Shown here piece after piece: positions 8,592-18,611 of a stretch of 38,031 nucleotides of DNA; the first letter of the stretch is position 1, and every line of letters starts with the position of its first letter. Origin of the DNA: an uncultured Porphyromonadaceae bacterium. Its GTDB lineage: Bacteria > Bacteroidota > Bacteroidia > Bacteroidales > Paludibacteraceae. Where the stretch lies: contig CASEAJ010000111.1 of NCBI GenBank assembly GCA_949285425.1, positions 1 to 38,031 of the forward strand, written 5' to 3'. The notes beneath the pieces are model-generated. The model was not told the origin of the DNA and ran no database searches. It saw only the letters and a program-made list of their open reading frames with translations. The translations under genes were made by a program, and so were the position numbers.

Positions 8592-8623
8592 AAAGGGAAT
8601 GCACCGTAAAGTACATTCCCTTT
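8592..8623 (-). terminator. Hairpin terminator of the susC operon
   Basis: AAAGGGAATG (8592-8601) pairs perfectly with CATTCCCTTT (8614-8623) around a 12-base loop. It lies 28 bp past the stop of the 636-residue protein gene (8651). The T run is on the plus-strand side, so efficiency in the leftward direction is uncertain. Confidence 0.6.
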
Positions 8624-8650
8624 TTACTCTTATTTTATATTCCCTATGAT

Positions 8651-10561
8651 TTATTTCACAGCACGAAGCACTTCTGTGGTCTTACCGTTCATACGGAACA
8701 TGTATACACCATCGTTCAACGCTGACTTCGCAATGCTGAATGTACCGGTCTGCGGCAAAGCATAAGCTGATACTTTCTGACCGTTCATGTTATATACATC
8801 CATTGAAGTGAAGTCATCTGTGTATGTAAAGTTAAACGCATCCGAAGTGGTGTACAACTTGGTGGTATTGGCAGTTTCAACCGGTTCTATTCCTGTATTT
8901 CCACTTTCAAACGAAGCATCATACAAAGAGAAGAACAAGGCTTGAGACAAATCTTCGTGCATATAATAATTCTTTTCATCTCCAGGAACTTTGTAGAAAG
9001 TCGTACTACGGTTATACGGTCTTTGATAATTTTCCGAAGCGGCGGTAAAGATAACTCCATCTTCATAATAGCCACTCAATATCAAAGCGAAACCTGTTGT
9101 CACACGCACTTTGTCCAAAGCTTTGTTATCAGAAGTCTTGAAATCGCTGAATTGCAAAGTCGCAATGTCGCCGACACCCCCTGAGTATTTGTTGACTTTA
9201 TCTGAATATGCTATTAAGTTACCCAAAGCAAATGATTCTGCATCCATGCTCACTTCACGAATTTCCATGCGGAAATGCGATTTGTTATTAGGGTCGGACA
9301 ACAAGCAAAGTACATCAACCCCTCCGAAAAGCAACGGATCAGCAGGCGCATCATAGCGAACCATCAAGGCTTCCGTTTCTTTCTTGGCCTTGCCTTTTTG
9401 ACCATTAAATCCATAAGCCAAATCATTCGTTCCTGGCACTGTCATCATAAAGTTCAAATCATAATCAAAGTTGGCGTTACTCCAATTAAAGCGCTGACCA
9501 TCATCTACATGAGTTGCACCTCCGGCTTCAACAATAGCACCATATTCGAAATATCCTGAATTGTAACCAATAGTGGCCATACCATAGTGATTATCTTTTT
9601 CCACTGCCAGTATCGGGGCGATAAAGGCATCGCCTGCATTCACATCCATAACCAGTTTCGGTTCAGTCACCGTGATAATGTCCGCTTCCGAACTGGCATC
9701 GGCTGGCGCATACTGCCATTCAATGGCATCAAAATCCTTGACATTACTCAAGCAATTCCATTCCCATGTTTTTCCTGGAATATTTACGGTCAAGAAAGGA
9801 TAATTCATCAAGTCCTGCGACATGGTTTCAAACATAGCTCCCTGCGGCAACATGATTTCCGTCAATATAGGATAAGTTTCCGCCGTATAAACTCTTGCCG
9901 TCCAATTCAAGTCGTAACAAGAAATAAATCCTTCATTATTAGCACCGAAGCCATTTTGAAACACAATGACTCCGTTTTCTTCGTCCACCTTAGCTTGGAT
10001 GGGAGTTGTCATCAGAACATCACCCTTACCTTGTACATATTCCAAACCTTGCAAAGTAAACTGACCTAACTCTGTTATATCCATCACCACTTGATTCAAC
10101 GGGAATGACAAAATATTATCCGAAAGAGTAGCGTACACCTCATAGAGAGTCAGACCCTCCCCTTCTTTAAAAGGGAACAAATTCTTAAACCAATATTTGG
10201 TGGCATCCGTTTCATCTTTTCTGACTTCTATATTCCACGACAAGGGAGCACCTGAAAAATAGTCATAAGCATCAATAGCCAATGTCCCGTTCAGCAAGTC
10301 GTTACCGGCAGTAGCCTTCAAAACAGTTTTCGCCCTTGCATTTGCCGAAAGATCAATATCCTTAATTTGCGCAAGTGTCTTTTCCACTTTCGCATCCGCT
10401 GAAGAAAGACTAACTTGCTTCATGGCCGGAGTCTCCAATCTCACGTTCTTCTTATACGAAATTTGCGACATGGATCGCACAGCATTTGTCTGTGCAGCCG
10501 CCATTGTAGTACAAGCCAAAAAAGCCCAAACTACCAACTGAGTAATGGTTTTTGTTTTCAT
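8651..10561 (-). CDS. Secreted protein of unknown function with T9SS-like C-terminal domain
   Basis: 636 residues with a signal peptide (MKTKTITQLVVWAFLACTTMAAAQ, cleavage likely after AAA or AAAQ). The mature part is beta-rich with many aromatic and acidic residues. I recognise no catalytic motif or named domain. The last ~75 residues, with MDVYNMNGQKVSAYALP and LNDGVYMFRMNGKTTEVLRAVK, look like a type A T9SS sorting domain (IYD.xGk.v..., lp.GvY...). It begins 39 bp after the DUF4302 gene with no promoter in the gap, so it is the last gene of the susC operon. It is likely exported to the cell surface to act with the SusCD complex, but that role is inferred from position only. Confidence 0.8.
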   Translation of the reverse strand: MKTKTITQLVVWAFLACTTMAAAQTNAVRSMSQISYKKNVRLETPAMKQVSLSSADAKVEKTLAQIKDIDLSANARAKTVLKATAGNDLLNGTLAIDAYDYFSGAPLSWNIEVRKDETDATKYWFKNLFPFKEGEGLTLYEVYATLSDNILSFPLNQVVMDITELGQFTLQGLEYVQGKGDVLMTTPIQAKVDEENGVIVFQNGFGANNEGFISCYDLNWTARVYTAETYPILTEIMLPQGAMFETMSQDLMNYPFLTVNIPGKTWEWNCLSNVKDFDAIEWQYAPADASSEADIITVTEPKLVMDVNAGDAFIAPILAVEKDNHYGMATIGYNSGYFEYGAIVEAGGATHVDDGQRFNWSNANFDYDLNFMMTVPGTNDLAYGFNGQKGKAKKETEALMVRYDAPADPLLFGGVDVLCLLSDPNNKSHFRMEIREVSMDAESFALGNLIAYSDKVNKYSGGVGDIATLQFSDFKTSDNKALDKVRVTTGFALILSGYYEDGVIFTAASENYQRPYNRSTTFYKVPGDEKNYYMHEDLSQALFFSLYDASFESGNTGIEPVETANTTKLYTTSDAFNFTYTDDFTSMDVYNMNGQKVSAYALPQTGTFSIAKSALNDGVYMFRMNGKTTEVLRAVK

Positions 10562-10600
10562 AATTTTATTTTATTAATGATGGGTTGTTAATGTTGTTTT

Positions 10601-12058
10601 TTATTCGAACTTACGAACATAAGACATGATAAAATAATCATTCGACAGCGTCGAACCCAATGTAAAAGACGTGAAACCGGTCGACGGGATGATAATGTAA
10701 GGAGTACCCGAAGCCGTTGTCACCAACGCTTCCAAAGCTTTCTGCAAGTAAGTCTTTATTTCTGGATCAGAGGCGAACAAATTGTGTCCTTTTGCCGGAT
10801 CTTCATAGCAACGGTACTGCCACATGTTGAAACGCGGGCGAGTCAGCACCACCTTGTCCGTACGGGATGCATCCTGATCAACCACTCCAGAGAAGTTATC
10901 CACACCGGCAATAATATCCAAAAAATCATCTTCATCGCTGTCGGGGTCATCCCCTTTGTTAAGGAACATCATCCAAAGGCTATGATACACATGCTCGCCG
11001 CTTTGTGTAGTCATCGGATAGAACATCAGACCATAATAATCCGACCATACATCGTACTGTTCATCCAACACACGGTAAGACTTCATCAACACGCTGTCCA
11101 ACGGAGTCAGGATAGCCTCACTCGCCCCAGAGATGCTGTACATTACCTTAGGTTCAAACACCATTGTATTCAAAGGCATTCCGTTTTTACCCGAGAACAC
11201 GAAACTTGGTTCGTCCACACTGATCATTTCCCCGACCATAACGCCGTTTTCAAGCACATTGAATTTTCCGTTTTCCTCGTTATATGCCAATCGGTCCACT
11301 TTATGTCCGTTAAAATTCACCGGTTTGGTAAATTGGAATCCGTATTCCGTAGGAGCGACCCCATTGGTTTCGACAACGACACTATCACCTTGCAAGCGCA
11401 AAGGCGAAAGCGTACGGGTCAAATTGTCAAAGCCAGTAAAGAGCAGGCTTTCGCCGTCAGCCGTGGTCATTTCACGGAAATAACGGTTCATGGCTCCTCC
11501 CGAGAAATTCTCAATCATTTTATCCACCTTGGCCACATGATCATCCCAACTGCCTTGGTGACGGTACATCTTACTTCGAGTATTGCTATTCTGGCTCTTG
11601 AACTCAATAGTATCACCATTTTCGGAAGTACGCATCCACAGCAACACGTTTTCGCCTCCCAATGCCGAACCGCTACCTGTCAAATCGTTTTCGTCCGGGT
11701 CGCCCAACACGCTGAACACCTCGTTATAACCCGTAAACATTAAAGCCATGCTCTGCGGGAATCCTATCTCATAGGGGCTAACCGACGTCTTGTTAGAGAA
11801 GAACTTACCACCGCGTACCGTAACTTCCTTGTTGGTGAACGACATCAACATGTTGTAGCCACCATAGGAAAGCGAGTCGGTGAAATAAACAAACTCCCAG
11901 CCTTGTGGAGATGACATGAGCGTCTGCTGCAATTCGTTCTTCGCTTCTTCCAGACGGTCGGTTGCCGACTGGTCGAACAGGTCGGTGTCCGGATTGCACG
12001 CCATCAAAGCAAACACGAGCGACAAACCCCACATCCCTTTATTTATCATCCGTTTCAT
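10601..12058 (-). CDS. DUF4302 domain lipoprotein
   Basis: 485 residues with a lipoprotein signal: MKRMINKGMWGLSLVFALMAC, lipobox L-M-A-C with Cys at residue 21. The N-terminal part (PQGWEFVYFTDSLSYGGYNMLMSF, about 51-74) matches the DUF4302 family, of unknown biochemical function. DUF4302 proteins are commonly encoded next to SusC/SusD and a zinc-metallopeptidase lipoprotein in Bacteroidales, as here. It starts 35 bp after the metallopeptidase stop. It is probably a surface- or periplasm-facing lipoprotein accessory to the transporter. No catalytic residues are evident. Confidence 0.85.
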   Translation of the reverse strand: MKRMINKGMWGLSLVFALMACNPDTDLFDQSATDRLEEAKNELQQTLMSSPQGWEFVYFTDSLSYGGYNMLMSFTNKEVTVRGGKFFSNKTSVSPYEIGFPQSMALMFTGYNEVFSVLGDPDENDLTGSGSALGGENVLLWMRTSENGDTIEFKSQNSNTRSKMYRHQGSWDDHVAKVDKMIENFSGGAMNRYFREMTTADGESLLFTGFDNLTRTLSPLRLQGDSVVVETNGVAPTEYGFQFTKPVNFNGHKVDRLAYNEENGKFNVLENGVMVGEMISVDEPSFVFSGKNGMPLNTMVFEPKVMYSISGASEAILTPLDSVLMKSYRVLDEQYDVWSDYYGLMFYPMTTQSGEHVYHSLWMMFLNKGDDPDSDEDDFLDIIAGVDNFSGVVDQDASRTDKVVLTRPRFNMWQYRCYEDPAKGHNLFASDPEIKTYLQKALEALVTTASGTPYIIIPSTGFTSFTLGSTLSNDYFIMSYVRKFE

Positions 12059-12093
12059 TCTTATGCTGTTTTTATTGTTCTACATTATTAAAA

Positions 12094-12978
12094 TCAATCC
12101 AAATTTCCTTCCGTAACCTCCTTGATAGCACTTACCACCGACTCACGCATCTTATCCATATCCAATCCGTATGAATTGGTAAAATAGTCCCGCACCATCT
12201 GCAATTTGCGTTCTATGAGCGAACGCCCGTTCGGGTTGCGGATAGAACCCATGATTTCATCCCATTCGGCTACCGTGCTGGTCACATAAATGGAATAAAT
12301 TTCCACAAACTCTTCCGTGTCGGCCGACGAACCATAAGCCGTCATAAATCCGTCTTCACGTGCCTTCTCGTCGTTCGAACTTTCCCAGTCTGCATTGTAT
12401 CCTCCACTTATCTTCTTGAAATCAGCACTATATTTCTTACGTTGATTCAAGATATGTGCGAACTCATGATGAAATGTATGGAAGAAGCGTTTCAAATCAT
12501 CGTAAGAAATCCCTTTCTCCATGTCAAACTGATTCACAGTAAAAAGCGTCACCTTGTATCCGCCCGACGCCCATCCCAACGTCACAGAACCTGTATTCCA
12601 GCTACCGCTACCCACCAATACCAAATCGCGCGCAGAATACAGCGGCATGAACTGGTCTCCTAATTCCGAAGCCTCGGCATAAGGGTCAAGCCACACTTTT
12701 TTCACAATTTTCAGGAAGGGCAACACCAGTTCCCTTTTGGCAGGTACCAACGGACGAGAAGGGTCATTCATTTCCGCATTCCAGGCATAATTGACCTTAA
12801 TATTATAGGGAAGCGTATAATTGTCCATTATCCACTGGTCAAGCGGATCGTCCGATACCGGCGGAATTGTGATATTTGATTCTGATTCGCTGAACGGCCC
12901 ATCTCCACACGAAGTGAACGAAAAAGCGGCAAATGCAACAACAAGTATATAAACAATCTGTTTTTTCATTTTTCTCAT
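12094..12978 (-). CDS. Putative zinc-binding metallopeptidase lipoprotein
   Basis: 294 residues. The lipoprotein signal ends FSFTSC, with Cys about residue 25. A HEFAH zinc-binding motif lies in FHTFHHEFAHILNQRKKY (about 166-183): two His ligands and the catalytic Glu of HExxH. A downstream acidic ligand is plausible in TEEFVEIYSIYV (about 220). This fits the family called putative zinc-binding metallo-peptidase in Bacteroidetes (PF15890-like). An alternative start at the second Met (12969) would only shorten the signal by three residues. It sits 30 bp after susD in the operon, so it probably trims or captures a peptide or protein ligand at the outer membrane. The substrate is unknown. Confidence 0.85.
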   Translation of the reverse strand: MRKMKKQIVYILVVAFAAFSFTSCGDGPFSESESNITIPPVSDDPLDQWIMDNYTLPYNIKVNYAWNAEMNDPSRPLVPAKRELVLPFLKIVKKVWLDPYAEASELGDQFMPLYSARDLVLVGSGSWNTGSVTLGWASGGYKVTLFTVNQFDMEKGISYDDLKRFFHTFHHEFAHILNQRKKYSADFKKISGGYNADWESSNDEKAREDGFMTAYGSSADTEEFVEIYSIYVTSTVAEWDEIMGSIRNPNGRSLIERKLQMVRDYFTNSYGLDMDKMRESVVSAIKEVTEGNLD

Positions 12979-13008
12979 CTGTCAATATAAACTTTATTGT
13001 ATTTCTGT

Positions 13009-14676
13009 TTAATGTTTCATTTCTTCCCTCTTAAAAGGCTTCGGAGCCTTAATCTGTTCCAGAGTCAAGGCTTTCTCTTTGGCCATCATGCCAATCGAAG
13101 CTGTCGGGTCTGTTGGCACCATACCCCGTTGGGCATCATCAGACATCGGAATAATCCGGCGTGCGTCATCGGCCGTAAGCGTAATAGTCTGATTAGGGAA
13201 AACTTCATGCGTAACCGGCATGTGCATCCTCTTGATATCAAACCAACGCATACCCTGACCACAAAATTCGGAAGCCTTGATGTTCATCAGGCAACGCAGA
13301 TAGGTAGCCTGCCGTTCGTTCAACGCATACGAAGGCTTCAGACTGACATTGTAAGCTGCCAGGTTACCATTATATATTTCGTTTATCTTTTCATCCAACA
13401 CCTTATGCTTTTCCGAATTGTACAATTCGCCGGTGCCCGTACCTTTCGCCCGTTTGGAATAGTAGAAGTCCAACAACGCAATCACATCCTCGTAACGTTC
13501 TTTCATCACGTAGGCTTCCGCCAAATTGAACAGTGCTTCTTCGGCCACGATAGCTGGAAACATGACATAAGGAATACCGAAATTGGCATTGATACCGTCC
13601 CGTTTGAAGTATTCATTCAAGGTAAACAAAGAGTAACAACCCAAAGTTGAATTGCCATACACCTTGTAACCCAACAAGTAGTCTATGCTATTTTTGGTCG
13701 GGTGCGGAGTTTCATACGAGAAACGACGCTGCATTAAAGCACTGTTCATGGTGTAACGATTAGCCCACACCCGATAACAAGAACCAGTTGAAACGGTAGA
13801 AATGAGTAATAAATTGGCATCCTCCAGCGAACTGCAATAATCGGTCAAAAAATCTTCAAGCGGGTCATTGTAAGAAGTCGTCCAATCTCGTATTTTGGGC
13901 GAAGTGCCGACCGTTTCCGTCAGATAACGGATGACCTTGTCAAAGTCATCCTCCCCGTTTTCATCCTTTTCCATCAAGCCACGATACAAATAGAACCGCG
14001 AGATGAACACGCCCGCCGCTTCCTTGTTGAAATGCCATTTGGCCGTTTCCGGGTAGAGGTTTTCATCCAGCAGGGCATAGCCTTCCAACATATCGGCTTC
14101 AATCTTGTCATACATCTGCTTCACCGTCAAGCGTTCGTACAAAGGCGATGGTTCTTCTTCCACCGTTGTCACATAAGGCAAGGCCAAATCGCTTTCAGCC
14201 GTAGCCGGATTATAATGTTCTGCGAACAGGTTCACCAACATGAAATGGTTGTAGGCACGGGTCAGCAAGGCTTCGGCCTTATAAGGATTCACGTCTGCTT
14301 CCGTATATTTACTGTCGGCCAACATCCGGTCAATGGCACGCAACACGTGGTTAGAGGCCGCAATAGCTGTATAACAAGATGTAAAGAAACCATTCGGAGT
14401 GTCTTGCGCCATATCATTATTCTGTTGCCAATGATAGTATTTGCGTCTAGTCACATCATCTGTCATACGGTCTCCCACATCGGTCACATTGTCCGACATC
14501 ACTTCTGTAAAGACAAAATAACTGGTTTTCGGATAAGCCGACACCAACATGGCACGGATATCTTCCACTGTCTGCAACTCGGCACGATTGGTCGGATTCT
14601 TTCCCAAAAAGTCATCGCAACCGGTTACCACCAAAACCAGCAACAAAAAAGAAATAAACTTTATATATCGTTTCAT
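13009..14676 (-). CDS. RagB/SusD family nutrient-binding outer membrane lipoprotein
   Basis: 555 residues; a surface lipoprotein that forms the lid over the SusC pore and binds substrate. The lipoprotein signal is MKRYIKFISFLLLVLVVTGC (Cys at 20), followed by the typical DDFLGKNPTNR. TPR-like helices run through the N-terminal half (about 80-240, e.g. KAEALLTRAYNHFMLVNLFAEHY). A C-terminal RYEDVIALLDFYYSKR and the SusD tail motif GMRWFDIKRM (about 475-484) are present. It begins 46 bp after susC. Which substrate it binds cannot be read from sequence; the operon contains a peptidase and no glycoside hydrolase. Confidence 0.95.
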   Translation of the reverse strand: MKRYIKFISFLLLVLVVTGCDDFLGKNPTNRAELQTVEDIRAMLVSAYPKTSYFVFTEVMSDNVTDVGDRMTDDVTRRKYYHWQQNNDMAQDTPNGFFTSCYTAIAASNHVLRAIDRMLADSKYTEADVNPYKAEALLTRAYNHFMLVNLFAEHYNPATAESDLALPYVTTVEEEPSPLYERLTVKQMYDKIEADMLEGYALLDENLYPETAKWHFNKEAAGVFISRFYLYRGLMEKDENGEDDFDKVIRYLTETVGTSPKIRDWTTSYNDPLEDFLTDYCSSLEDANLLLISTVSTGSCYRVWANRYTMNSALMQRRFSYETPHPTKNSIDYLLGYKVYGNSTLGCYSLFTLNEYFKRDGINANFGIPYVMFPAIVAEEALFNLAEAYVMKERYEDVIALLDFYYSKRAKGTGTGELYNSEKHKVLDEKINEIYNGNLAAYNVSLKPSYALNERQATYLRCLMNIKASEFCGQGMRWFDIKRMHMPVTHEVFPNQTITLTADDARRIIPMSDDAQRGMVPTDPTASIGMMAKEKALTLEQIKAPKPFKREEMKH

Positions 14677-14722
14677 AATTCTATATTCGTTTTTTCAGAT
14701 TGAAGTTTTCACAAACTTATTA

Positions 14723-17700
14723 TTAAAATCCGGCACGGATAGACAAAGTAAACTGTTTAGGAATGGGCATGGCTACCCCACCGCTCCGCTGGAATTCCGG
14801 GTCTTGTCCATTCAAACGTTTATCACTATATATCAGCCACATGTTCGATGCAACCAAGCGCAAGGACAAATTACGAATGCCTATTTGCCAGCTTTCAAGA
14901 AAATCCTTGTCAAAGTCATACGTAAAAGTAATATCTTTCAAACGGATGAAATCACCCTTGGCCACTCGCACATCCGAAAAGTTATAAGCATTGTAGGCCA
15001 CCGTCAAATCACCATTATTCGTCAACATGGTTGATGATGGAATGGAAGGTACATTAGTTATATTCTCATCTCCCGGCAAGGTCCAACGGTTGCGCATATC
15101 TTTCGTCATGGCATCCATGTCGGAATAAGAGCTGGATACGGTCGGATACAGACGAACCACACTACCAAACTGATACGTAAAATACAAATCCAGTTTAAAG
15201 TTCTTGTATTTCAAAGTATTTTCAAACCCTCCCGTCACTTTCGGTTCAATAGAACCTTCATATTTCAGCCAACCCAAGTCTTCCTGTTCTTGGAAGTCCA
15301 CATAATAGGTCTTTTCCAAATTGTAACTACCATCTTCATTATGCGGCTTATCAGGATTTGGTGCCCAGAACATAGGAGCACCATCTTCGTCCAAGCCAGC
15401 AAAAGGAATGGAGAACAAACCGCGTTGTGCATAACCGTTGCGAGGGGCTCCTTCCAAACCAACCAGCTGATATACACGCATAATATCCTGCATATTGACA
15501 ATCTTTGTCTGGTTAAAAGAGAATATCAAATTATTGCTCCAAGAAAAATCTTTGGTCTTGATGTTCTGTGTGTTCAACGAAAATTCGAAGCCATTCATCT
15601 TCATATCGGCATAGTTGATGAATTTAATGGATTCACCGCCATAACCTGCCGTTCTGAAATAGCCCAACAAATCATAGCTATTACGCCAATACACATCACC
15701 GCTGAAACTGATACGATTTCTCAAAAAGCCCAAATCGATACCAATATTAGTTTCTTTCATCTTCTCCCAAGTCAGTTCGTTATTGGCAAGGTTCATCATC
15801 ATGTAACCCACTTCGCGGTCATACTGATAAGGACGGTAGGTTTGGAAGGCCTGATACACAGCATCGGCATTGGCATTGCCCACCATTTTGGCTGTCAGCC
15901 CATACGTCGCACGCAACTTCAAGGCAGAAACCGTGTTCAAAGCATTCTGCATGAAACCTTCTTCTAATATATTCCATGCCCCACTTACGTTCCATGTTGG
16001 CAACCAGCGTGCCTGTCTCGATTTTCCCATTTGGTTGGTTCCTTCGGTACGTATGGTAGCATTCAACGTATAGCGTTGTTTGTACGAAACCGTACCCGCT
16101 AAAAAGAAGCCCGCCGAACGGTCATAAGTTTGGTTCATACCGTAATAAGTGTTACCGGCATCCAGTATCTTACGCAGAATACGGTAATCGGTCACAGCCA
16201 TTTCACTAGCCCACAGATAACCGTATCCCATAGCGAAACGGTCCAAACGGTCTACAGATCGAAGTTCAGCCCCCCCAAGGAAATTCAACGCATAGTTTTC
16301 TTTCACCAAATTGTAATTAGCCTGTGCACGACCATAGAAACTTTTCAATAGATTATCATACGTATTGTAAAAGCCTCCATTCGGCATGACAACAATAGGC
16401 GTCTCCGACGGTTCATCCGGATTTTGCCACAAAAAGTTGTTGCTATCTATAATGTCTGCAGATGAAGCTGCACGATAAGCCATGGCCATATTCGAATTAT
16501 CCAATATATTGTGCGTACGGCTGGTCTTTGCATAACGATGCGATCCCAACAAACTGATGTCCAAACCTTTTATTGGTTTGTAATTCACATCAATCTGAAT
16601 CTTCACATCCGTCATATCCAAATCAAGATAGTTACTTTCCATCTCATTGAATATATTAAAATCGGCATAGTTCATACGATAAGTCTCCGTAGGCGACATC
16701 GTACGCGAAGTATTCATCGCATAGCTGAACGGATTGATATCGAAGTCACGCGTATATTCCCCTTCCACCGGATTAATCTGACGAGTCAACGTACCTGGAG
16801 CTTTCTGCTTTCTCCACGAACTACTACCCAACATACCGATAGAAAATTTCGGAGAGAAATTGTACGTACCATTGGCATTAAAGGTATAGCGATCCACTTT
16901 GTCAGCTTTAGTCCAACCCGGGTCGTTATAATAACTACCCGATACGTAAGCCATAGCCTTGTCCGACCCTACAGACATAGACACTGAATGACTCTGTTGC
17001 AAAGAATTGTGGAACAACTCATCAAACCAGTCGGTATTACGCAGTTCCGCTTCCCGCAAATAACCCATACGAGCCTGTTCCGTATAAGGCAGCCCAAATT
17101 TACCCGAAGTCTTATCATACAAGTCAGTCAACTGATAATAACGATTGAAAACACCACCATCTTTCACCAAAAACATCTGCTGGTCGGGCATTAGCCCCTT
17201 CCGTTCCATTTCCAGCAATACTTCCATCTGGTCTTTAGAATTCAAAATGTCATATTGGCGGTAAGATGGCTTCAGGCGAGAGGTAAACTCACCCGTATAA
17301 TTAAAGGTAGCCGTACCCTTGCGCCCTTTTTTGGTCGTAATGACGATTACCCCATTCATGGCACGTGCACCGTACAAGGCTGTAGCCGAAGCATCCTTCA
17401 GAATTTCAAAACTTTCAATGTCGTCTGCATTCAAACCTGCAACTCCCGAACTAATCAACGTTTCCGCATTACCCGAAGCCAAGTCATCTGCATCCACATT
17501 CACCACTTCATCCAACACTACGCCATCAACCACCCACAATGGATTGGAGTTTCCGTAAATGGACGTCGCCCCACGCACACGAAGTTTAGGAGCCGCACCA
17601 AACGTAGCAGACACATTGGTCACCTGCACACCGGCTGCCTTACCTTGCAACATACGGCTTACATCGGTTGCACCATCCACTTTAGCATCTTCTCCACCCA

Positions 17701-18067
17701 CTTTAGCCGCCGCACCGGTAAACATTTTCCTGTCGATTTTTTGGTAACCGGTTACAATAACTTCTTCCAGTTCTTGGGTATCTGGAAGCAACTTCACATT
17801 CATCACTTTCTGAATGGGAAGCGTCTGCGACTTCATTCCCACATACGAGACAATGACATGTTTCGCCCCGTCGGGCACAGACAATGAAAAATTACCATCA
17901 AAGTCGGTAACCGTCCCCACGGTGGTACCCTCCACCATGATACTGGCTCCGATGACCGTCTCGCCCGTATCATCGATAACCGTCCCGGTTATCGTGGTCT
18001 GTGCGAAACACGAAAAAATGCTTATCAACAAGCACGAAACCACAAAAGTTAATTTTCTCATTAACAT
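14723..18067 (-). CDS. SusC/RagA family TonB-linked outer membrane transporter
   Basis: 1114 residues; a TonB-dependent outer membrane channel partnered with the adjacent SusD. A signal peptide (about 1-22) is followed by a carboxypeptidase-regulatory-like domain (TTITGTVIDDTGETVIGASI, about 24-100), a TonB-box-like segment LEEVIVTGYQ, and the plug domain with RVRGATSIYGNSNPLWVVDG (about 165-184) and LKDASATALYGARAMNGVI (about 223). The rest is the 22-strand barrel ending in LSIRAGF, with the terminal aromatic typical of outer membrane barrels. No N-terminal STN domain or anti-sigma coupling is seen. It is the first gene of a five-gene operon read from the promoter at 18205-18236. Confidence 0.95.
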   Translation of the reverse strand: MLMRKLTFVVSCLLISIFSCFAQTTITGTVIDDTGETVIGASIMVEGTTVGTVTDFDGNFSLSVPDGAKHVIVSYVGMKSQTLPIQKVMNVKLLPDTQELEEVIVTGYQKIDRKMFTGAAAKVGGEDAKVDGATDVSRMLQGKAAGVQVTNVSATFGAAPKLRVRGATSIYGNSNPLWVVDGVVLDEVVNVDADDLASGNAETLISSGVAGLNADDIESFEILKDASATALYGARAMNGVIVITTKKGRKGTATFNYTGEFTSRLKPSYRQYDILNSKDQMEVLLEMERKGLMPDQQMFLVKDGGVFNRYYQLTDLYDKTSGKFGLPYTEQARMGYLREAELRNTDWFDELFHNSLQQSHSVSMSVGSDKAMAYVSGSYYNDPGWTKADKVDRYTFNANGTYNFSPKFSIGMLGSSSWRKQKAPGTLTRQINPVEGEYTRDFDINPFSYAMNTSRTMSPTETYRMNYADFNIFNEMESNYLDLDMTDVKIQIDVNYKPIKGLDISLLGSHRYAKTSRTHNILDNSNMAMAYRAASSADIIDSNNFLWQNPDEPSETPIVVMPNGGFYNTYDNLLKSFYGRAQANYNLVKENYALNFLGGAELRSVDRLDRFAMGYGYLWASEMAVTDYRILRKILDAGNTYYGMNQTYDRSAGFFLAGTVSYKQRYTLNATIRTEGTNQMGKSRQARWLPTWNVSGAWNILEEGFMQNALNTVSALKLRATYGLTAKMVGNANADAVYQAFQTYRPYQYDREVGYMMMNLANNELTWEKMKETNIGIDLGFLRNRISFSGDVYWRNSYDLLGYFRTAGYGGESIKFINYADMKMNGFEFSLNTQNIKTKDFSWSNNLIFSFNQTKIVNMQDIMRVYQLVGLEGAPRNGYAQRGLFSIPFAGLDEDGAPMFWAPNPDKPHNEDGSYNLEKTYYVDFQEQEDLGWLKYEGSIEPKVTGGFENTLKYKNFKLDLYFTYQFGSVVRLYPTVSSSYSDMDAMTKDMRNRWTLPGDENITNVPSIPSSTMLTNNGDLTVAYNAYNFSDVRVAKGDFIRLKDITFTYDFDKDFLESWQIGIRNLSLRLVASNMWLIYSDKRLNGQDPEFQRSGGVAMPIPKQFTLSIRAGF

Positions 18068-18204
18068 AAATTGAACATTAAACTTATTTTATCAAATTTC
18101 TCTCCAAAACGATTTATAAAAAAACGGACTGCTTTGCCCGCCAAAAACCGCTGACAAAACATTGCTAACGGCTTTTATTATCTTCCACTTTGAAAAATGG
18201 AGTG

Positions 18205-18236
18205 CAAAAGTATTGAAATAAAACAAAAAAAGCAAA
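18205..18236 (-). promoter_or_regulatory. Bacteroides-type promoter of the susC operon
   Basis: On the minus strand TTTG (18233-18236) is followed after 20 bases by TACTTTTG (18205-18212), matching TTTG-N19-21-TAnnTTTG. The predicted start near 18198 gives a leader of about 130 bases before the susC ATG, long enough to hold regulation such as a small-RNA target. No regulator gene (SusR, hybrid two-component, ECF sigma) is adjacent. Confidence 0.75.
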
Positions 18237-18337
18237 CAATTAGTGTTAATCCTTTCACTTTATCTTAAATCCTGTTGTTTTTTTTATCTTTTGGACAACA
18301 AAAAGCAACAAATCTGAAAAAATATGCACCTTAGATA

Positions 18338-18386
18338 GTGAACAGTGACAGTTGACAGTTAATCATTAACAATTAATCATCAACTT
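18338..18386. repeat. AT-rich degenerate repeat tract (TTAATCATTAACAATTAATCA-like)
   Basis: Short variants of TGACAGTTGACAGTTAATC and TTAACAATTAATCAT are strung together. Similar tracts occur at 18539-18558, 20399-20461, 20614-20705, 21367-21418, 23696-23730 and 32809-32875, always between genes and often next to the GC-rich elements. There is no coding potential. They look like a low-complexity intergenic repeat class. Confidence 0.5.
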
Positions 18387-18538
18387 GTACCCCACCGTCA
18401 CTGCGTGCCACCTCCCCCACATAGGGGAGGTGCTGAAAATGAACAGTGAGGTGAAACACTAAAGCCTCAGCAAGTGAAGGTAATCAAACTCTCCCCCAAA
18501 GGTAGGGGGAGTACCCTGCAAAGGGGGAGGGGGTATGA
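18387..18538 (-). repeat. GC-rich modular palindromic element, copy A
   Basis: A 152-bp element. Its order is an outer arm with GTACCCCACCGTCACTGCGT, palindrome CCTCCCCCACATAGGGGAGG (18411-18430), a 60-bp spacer (18431-18490), a second palindrome (18489-18510), and an outer arm ending GGGGGTATGA. It is nearly identical to the reverse complement of copy B. Its end modules are in the opposite direction to copies C and D, yet its spacer reads in the same direction as in D. It is non-coding. Confidence 0.85.
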
Positions 18539-18611
18539 GTTGACAATTGACAGTTGACAGCGAGCTAAGGTATCCTGGGTTTCACTTGGAATTCCGGCCT
18601 TCTGTGTGCTT

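Noticed and set aside
18068..18204. Riboswitch or leader RNA in the long susC leader
   Set aside because: No recognised aptamer core or clear structured element was found; only AT-rich sequence.
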